Origin: Phytophthora colocasiae
Lineage: Eukaryota > Oomycota > Peronosporomycetes > Peronosporales > Peronosporaceae
Assembly (NCBI GenBank): GCA_018806915.1
Contig: JAGKQI010000079.1
Span: 647,001 to 711,000 of the forward strand
DNA: 64,000 nucleotides
Direction: 5' to 3'
Of the stretch, positions 59,821 through 64,000 are shown one piece after another. The translations under genes were made by a program, and so were the position numbers. Position 1 is the first letter of the stretch. Every line of letters begins with the position of its first letter. The notes under the pieces are model-generated. The model saw only the letters and a list, made by a program, of their open reading frames with translations, searched no databases and was not told where the DNA came from.

Positions 59821-60744
59821 TTAGAACGTCGAGTGTGTCTCCAGCAGATTCTGAACAGTCTGCGTCAGTTCAACTGCTTCTTCGATCGCTTGTGCTACAG
59901 CTTCAATTGTCTTCTCACTCGCCCTTGGACCATTTCTCTTACCTACCAAGTGCTGCTTCACCAGATCTAAATTGTTCTCAATCCGTTGACCTTCGTCCAG
60001 CACTCGAGACAACTGGAACAAACTCTCGTCTCGAGACGTGAAATTGCGTGCCATTTGCCTCTTCACTCGCTGCAAAGCTGCCTGAGCACTGGTCAGATCG
60101 TTGAGCAGCTCTCTCAGCTCCTCCTCCTTCTCCTGCACCACATGCTGCTGGGCTTGAAGCAGTGCCATAGCCTTGAGCGTCTTGTTCTTCCCTGCTAAAG
60201 TCTCCAACTGCGTTTCATCCTTTGGCGTTTTCCCTTTAACCACCAGCCTCAAAGCCTGAGGTGAATTGAGCCCCAGCATTGCTGCTACTTTGGTCTTGAG
60301 TTCTAGAACCGTTCTAGATCCTAAAAAGATGAGGTCATAGCGAGCTTTCCCCCTGAACACTTGCACTAAGAGAGCGTCATCTTCGAGCTCGTTCACATCG
60401 ATTTCAAGAGCTTTAGGAACAGTTTTAGAGCTGGAATTTTTATCTGGAGGTGGACAAGTATCAACTGAAGATACTTCAGTGTCACTTGTCTGCTTAGATG
60501 CTCCGTTTTGCTCGTAAAATGCTCGATTCCGAAGTAAAAGCAGCTTGCAGCCATTTGTAAGAGCTGTCGAATTCTTGAGGTCGCGACCACGTAATACCAG
60601 GCGCTGAAACGTTGGTTCTAACTGGAATTTCTCGTAGATTTGAGTCTGAAGTACCTCTAGAGCGTCTGGGGCCTGCGCTGGGACGCTTAGAGACGCCGAT
60701 AACTTGCCGAACGCGACGGTCACGAGCAGCTCCGAGTCCGACAT
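59821..60744 (-). CDS. Ubiquitin-like domain protein with C-terminal coiled coil (BAG-like)
   Basis: 307 residues from ATG 60744 (MSDSELLVTVAFGK); the longer frame starts in a G run. Residues 5-75 (LQTQIYEKFQLEPTFQRLVLRGRDLKN) and 125-200 (LELKTKVAAMLGLNSPQALRLVVKGKTPKD) look like two ubiquitin-like folds joined by a Ser/Asp-rich linker. The rest is helical (VQEKEEELRELLNDLTSAQAALQRVKRQMARNF) and ends with a three-helix-like stretch that recalls a BAG domain. A co-chaperone or proteasome-adaptor role is possible. The gene is intronless. Confidence 0.6.
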   Translation of the reverse strand: MSDSELLVTVAFGKLSASLSVPAQAPDALEVLQTQIYEKFQLEPTFQRLVLRGRDLKNSTALTNGCKLLLLRNRAFYEQNGASKQTSDTEVSSVDTCPPPDKNSSSKTVPKALEIDVNELEDDALLVQVFRGKARYDLIFLGSRTVLELKTKVAAMLGLNSPQALRLVVKGKTPKDETQLETLAGKNKTLKAMALLQAQQHVVQEKEEELRELLNDLTSAQAALQRVKRQMARNFTSRDESLFQLSRVLDEGQRIENNLDLVKQHLVGKRNGPRASEKTIEAVAQAIEEAVELTQTVQNLLETHSTF

Positions 60745-61130
60745 GGAGGAGGGGGGGGGGGGGTACACTAATTGGGGTTACGCTTTGATTTCGACAATTT
60801 CAGGGATTTTGACAAATCCAGGGTATTTGCTACTGAAAGTTACTTAGAAGTAAGAGAGGGCAGGTAGCACCTTGTAAAGTCGTCTAAGCTGTAGCAAATG
60901 GTTCTCCATGCTTGTACCAAGTTTTCGTCCGCACAAGTGGTCTGTGAGGAACGCTACGGCGCTCCGCAAAGTGTGGCAAGTTTTTGTACAGTGAGCGACA
61001 TATATTAATTCGTATTCACAAACATATGTCGCTCAGTGTGCTCCCGCGCGTGTACAGGATTGAAAGACTTTGATGAGGGAATGACAATTTACGGAGAGAA
61101 TGAACATTGCGGAATTTTGGGAGCGGACGA
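60745..61130. other. Divergent promoter region
   Basis: Lies between two divergent genes. It contains a G run of about 15 (60748-60762) next to the ATG of the ubiquitin-like gene, and an inverted repeat GAGCGACATAT / ATATGTCGCTC (about 60992-61035) with a loop of about 20 bases. No coding sequence is seen. Confidence 0.5.
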
Positions 61131-61597
61131 ATGAGGCTATCAGCGCTGTCGTTACGTGAAAAGAAGCTTGTAATAACGCTGGTGTATACTCTGTTCGGTG
61201 TTTTGTCGGCTCATTTGATCTTGGTAGCGGCATGGCTGGCGATCACTCAGCATGCTCAAGCTCCTCTATTTGGCCAGCGGGAAGCGATCTCGGGCGTGAA
61301 GCTGTGTATTTGGGTCGCTCTCTTGTCGTACTGTGGTGTAAATGGACTCCTAAGATGGAGAACAGGCTAGCTGCTCGTCACGCGTTAGTATGCTGGCTAG
61401 TATTGGCGACAATACACGTATGGTACCTAACTCTGGACATGGCAAGAAACAACCAAAATTCCTGGACAAAATTCGAGATAATAGTTCAGTTGGTGACTGA
61501 CAGCATGGCTGTAGGTTTCCTGACACTACGTCTGCATCGTTGTACAGTCACCAAGGTTGACTTCCTGCGAGAACCGTTGCTACCCATTTTAACATAA
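61131..61597 (+). CDS. Small four-helix membrane protein (one frameshift)
   Basis: From ATG 61131 the frame encodes a basic start and two hydrophobic segments (LVITLVYTLFGVLSAHLILVAAWL and CIWVALLSYCGVNGLL, longer ones shortened by position). It hits TAG at about 61368. One base out of phase, two more hydrophobic segments follow (ALVCWLVLATIHVWYLTL and IVQLVTDSMAVGFLTLRL) to a stop at 61597. The composition suggests one four-helix membrane protein with a single-base shift near 61366. No family recognised. Confidence 0.5.
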
Positions 61598-61806
61598 CCA
61601 AAGAAAGTTAAAGCAGACTACGTAATTTGTCCGGAGTCGTTACTAACGTATAATACCGATTAGTATGCCCCTATCGAATAGAGTGCCTTTCGATTAGAGC
61701 GCTCTCTCTAAGGGCACTGTATAAAAATAGAGTGCCCTCTCTAGGCCAGTCATTGTGGATTGCGACCTTTCGTGTTTTGCGACCTTTCGTGTCCAACGAA
61801 AAAGGA

Positions 61807-63205
61807 ATGGTTACGGAGCCATCTAACGTAAAGTTAAAAAACTCTCACTCTTCATTTTCCATGCCAGCGCGTCGAAAAAGCGTTGAAATCAGCCTAAAGA
61901 AGCAAGCAATCGAGTGGATTGCAAGCGAAGGTGGGGGTGTGCCCTCTCGCGCGGCGGCACATTTCCGCCAACGCGGTTGGCGGATTGCGGCATCAGCTTA
62001 CCGGAAGTGGTGGCGTGATAGAGAGCAAATTTTAGCCGAGTATGGAGCTCGGCGGCGCATTGCTGGAGGTGGTCGAAAACCACTGCTTGGGGAGCTAGAA
62101 GACCGGCTAGTAGACATGGTGTACGACAAACGCATACGCAAGGAAAAGGTGTCACGGTGCTGGATTGCTACGGCTGCAATTGCGCTATTCCAGGATAGCA
62201 GGACCGAGGAAGAGCACGAAGAAGACCCGATTCGCTTTGTTGCTTCCGACCCATGGATTCAAAACTTCATGAAGCGCAACGATCTCACGCTGCGCAAGCG
62301 CACCAACCTAACGACGCTTACGGATGAGGTGCTTGTGAGTAGAGCTGTATCATACATGCACTTTTTGGCGCTTCACAAACCAAAGATGAACCTGGATCGA
62401 ACAATTCTAATGGATGAAACCGCGGTCTATTTTGAAGATGCTCGGACAAGCACGGTAGACGACATTGGCGCCAGGCACATCGTGGTTCGTTCGACTGGCT
62501 TTTCATCTATGCGCATCACGGTGATGCTTGCGGTCACGGCGTCAGGAAGAAAGCTACCTCCGTGTCTTATCTGGAAGCGCAAAAACCGAGGCTCAATTGA
62601 GCGCCTAGGAGGATGTTACGTTGCATTTCAGGAAAGAGCATGGGTTGACCAGGATCTCCTGTTGAACTGGTTGGACTGGTACTATCCTGCTGTAGTACAG
62701 GCGCCCGGGCAGTACATTGTGTGGGACTCCGATGCGAGCTCACATCGGCAAGAAAGTGAAGCAGCGCTGTAGTGACAGAGCGATTAAAATGGCTGTGATT
62801 CCTGGAGGTCTTACTCCGTATCTACAAGCAGGTGATGTAGGCATCTACAAGTCTTTCAAAGACTCGATATCGAAGCTGATCGAGCAGTGGAAGCGATCTG
62901 ACAAGGTGACATACACTAAAGCAGGCAATCCAAGAGCTCCAGATATTTCATTGGTGACGTCGTGGGTCTCACAAGCTTGGAAAGAAACACCTGTAGAGGT
63001 TGTGGAGAAGAGCATTAAGGCGTGTGGCTTTGGTAGCAACTCTAGTGACTGGCATATTGCCAAACATGATGTCTACGGCTCGAAGTTTCGGGCAGCATGG
63101 GAGCTGCAGGAAGGTGTAGAGAACGAAAGCGATGTGAATGATGAAACTCAGGCACAGATAGAGTCGATCATGGAAACTCTCGATGACATTGTCATCGAAG
63201 AATAG
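61807..63205 (+). pseudogene. Pogo-like DDE transposase (one frameshift)
   Basis: From the first ATG in frame (61807; 61861 is also possible) the protein has a helix-turn-helix N-terminus (KKQAIEWIASEGGGVPSRAAAHFRQRG), a CENP-B-like second DNA-binding region (DPWIQNFMKRNDLTLRKRT) and the DDE_1 core. The first Asp is in LMDETAVYFED, the second in VWDS, and the third in the frame-shifted continuation GDVGIYKSFKD. The shift of one base occurs near 62736, directly after the second catalytic Asp; the rest reads in 62717-63205. The tail is acidic. Inactive as read. Confidence 0.85.
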
Positions 63206-63301
63206 TCTAGCAAAAGAAGTGTTAGTATTCACGCTTAGGCTGGTAATGAACAGAACTTGGAGAGAAAACTTACCATTTCACAATGCGGAGAATTAACGCA
63301 T

Positions 63302-63384
63302 TCAATGAGAATTGAACCCGCGACAACCCTGCTCCCAAATGGGCCCTCAATAAGTCCAGGTAGCTTAACCACCTGAGCTGTCAG
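63302..63384 (-). pseudogene. tRNA-like relic (tRNA pseudogene or SINE head)
   Basis: On the minus strand AGCTCAGGTGGTTAAGCT matches a D-arm/A-box and GCGGGTTCAATTCTC matches a T-loop/B-box, at tRNA-like spacing with a long variable region. The T stem does not pair and no acceptor stem closes, so it is not a functional tRNA. It lies inside the pogo-like element downstream of the transposase. Confidence 0.4.
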
Positions 63385-63657
63385 CATTGTTGCAAAAGGT
63401 AACTTCAACACTGAATGATATATGATGCATATTGAATACAGTGCGCTATTTTCAAAAGACAGCACTGTATTAAAATAGAGTGCGGAACTTTATTCGGTAT
63501 TATACGTTACAACATAAATACAACCATACGACAGCCTGAAATGAGCAACATATGTGTTGCTTGCGAAATATAAATACTGAAATATAATCTCCCAACTGCA
63601 AATTTCATGTTTCGTTAGGTACGAATCCTCCCTGAATCTCATTTAAACTGCCCAGCG

Positions 63658-64000
63658 ATGCCGAAGAATGGAGCGCGCGCTACTGCTGGCGCAGTGACGC
63701 CAGCGTCGAAGAAGGGGGGACGCATAGGAGCGAAGAAGGTGGCCACAGCGACCAACAAGACCACTAAGAAGAAGACGACCAAGGGGGGAGTTACAACGAA
63801 GGCGCCGGTGAAGAAGACGTCGTCCGCCGTAACGAAGCAGACAGCGCTGGAGACGAGGGCTACTTTGAAGGCGAAGCTGGTCGCTGCCAAGAAGGCAGTT
63901 GCTTATAAGGAGAAGGCGGATGCTGTAAGGAAGAAGGCAGCTGCTGAGAGAACGAAGGCCGCCGCAAAGAGGAAGTCGGCGAAGGAGAAGGTGGCGGCGA
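63658..64000 (+). CDS. Lys/Ala-rich histone-H1-like protein (N-terminal part, runs off the edge)
   Basis: Open from ATG 63658 to the window end (114 codons) without a stop. The composition is almost wholly Lys, Ala and Thr (MPKNGARATAG...KKGGRIGAKK...KAAAERTKAAAKRK), like linker histones of protists that lack a globular domain, or like another chromatin-binding basic protein. The codon choice is strongly GC-ending. A bacterial-type Lys/Ala-rich histone-like protein is an alternative. The C-terminal part lies outside the window. Confidence 0.55.
   Translation, partial: MPKNGARATAGAVTPASKKGGRIGAKKVATATNKTTKKKTTKGGVTTKAPVKKTSSAVTKQTALETRATLKAKLVAAKKAVAYKEKADAVRKKAAAERTKAAAKRKSAKEKVAA

Larger units (their letters stand above)
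61646..63507 (+). mobile_element. Pogo/Tc1-type element, 1862 bp, TA duplication
   Basis: TA target duplications lie at 61644-61645 and 63508-63509. The ends are ACGTATAATACCGA and its exact complement. Inside each end, words of the form ATAGAGTGC recur (61677, 61728, 63474), a likely subterminal repeat. It contains one transposase gene with a single frameshift. Confidence 0.88.

Overview
The window looks like a nuclear segment of a plant-associated oomycete (Peronosporales, Phytophthora-like). Introns are short GT-AG introns of about 55 to 105 bp and the genes are tightly packed. There is a two-domain elicitin-like secreted protein, a relic of an RXLR-type effector, an LRR/TKL-kinase receptor, a myosin fused to ankyrin and PH modules, a tubulin acetyltransferase as expected of a flagellated lineage, and intact or broken copies of at least six transposon superfamilies. 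No species is claimed.

Layout. 1-7300: two tandem Ty1/copia elements on the minus strand sharing a 156-bp LTR. 7301-12.6 kb: a decayed oomycete repeat-family gene cut by the copia array, a candidate TIR element and a MULE-type transposase gene. 13.2-16.2 kb: an NCS1 permease and an elicitin-like protein. 16.3-22.7 kb: an LRR-transmembrane-TKL (pseudo)kinase gene with a complete but internally deleted piggyBac element (TTAA duplication, 17-bp TIRs) inside one intron. 23.1-34.5 kb: a compact cellular block holding a UBAC2-like rhomboid/UBA protein, a myosin, a RING protein, a myristoylated small protein, a twin-CX9C protein, an alpha-tubulin acetyltransferase and a Tat-SF1-like splicing factor. 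34.5-37.4 kb: an RXLR-like effector relic split inside its signal peptide by a PIF/Harbinger element (ATT duplication). 38.5-49.1 kb: a ZnT transporter, a papain-like protease, PPWD1, a large LRR protein and a purple acid phosphatase. 49.4-53.0 kb: three tandem bZIP-like genes with long near-perfect palindromes between them. 53.4-54.2 kb: a hAT deletion derivative (8-bp duplication) carrying a glucose-6-phosphate isomerase fragment. 55.7-61.6 kb: a coiled-coil protein, a reelin/GH16-like secreted protein, a ubiquitin-like coiled-coil protein and a small membrane protein. 61.6-63.5 kb: a pogo-like element with TA duplication and a tRNA-like relic. The right edge holds the start of a Lys/Ala-rich histone-H1-like gene.

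Several otherwise well-conserved ORFs are broken by single-base shifts, many of them in homopolymers (copia gag and pol, the reelin-like gene twice, the Harbinger Myb-like protein), others not (NCS1, ZnT C-terminus, membrane protein, pogo transposase). In the host genes this may reflect base-level assembly error rather than pseudogenisation. Intron boundaries were placed by eye from GT-AG signals and frame continuity and may be off by a base or two.
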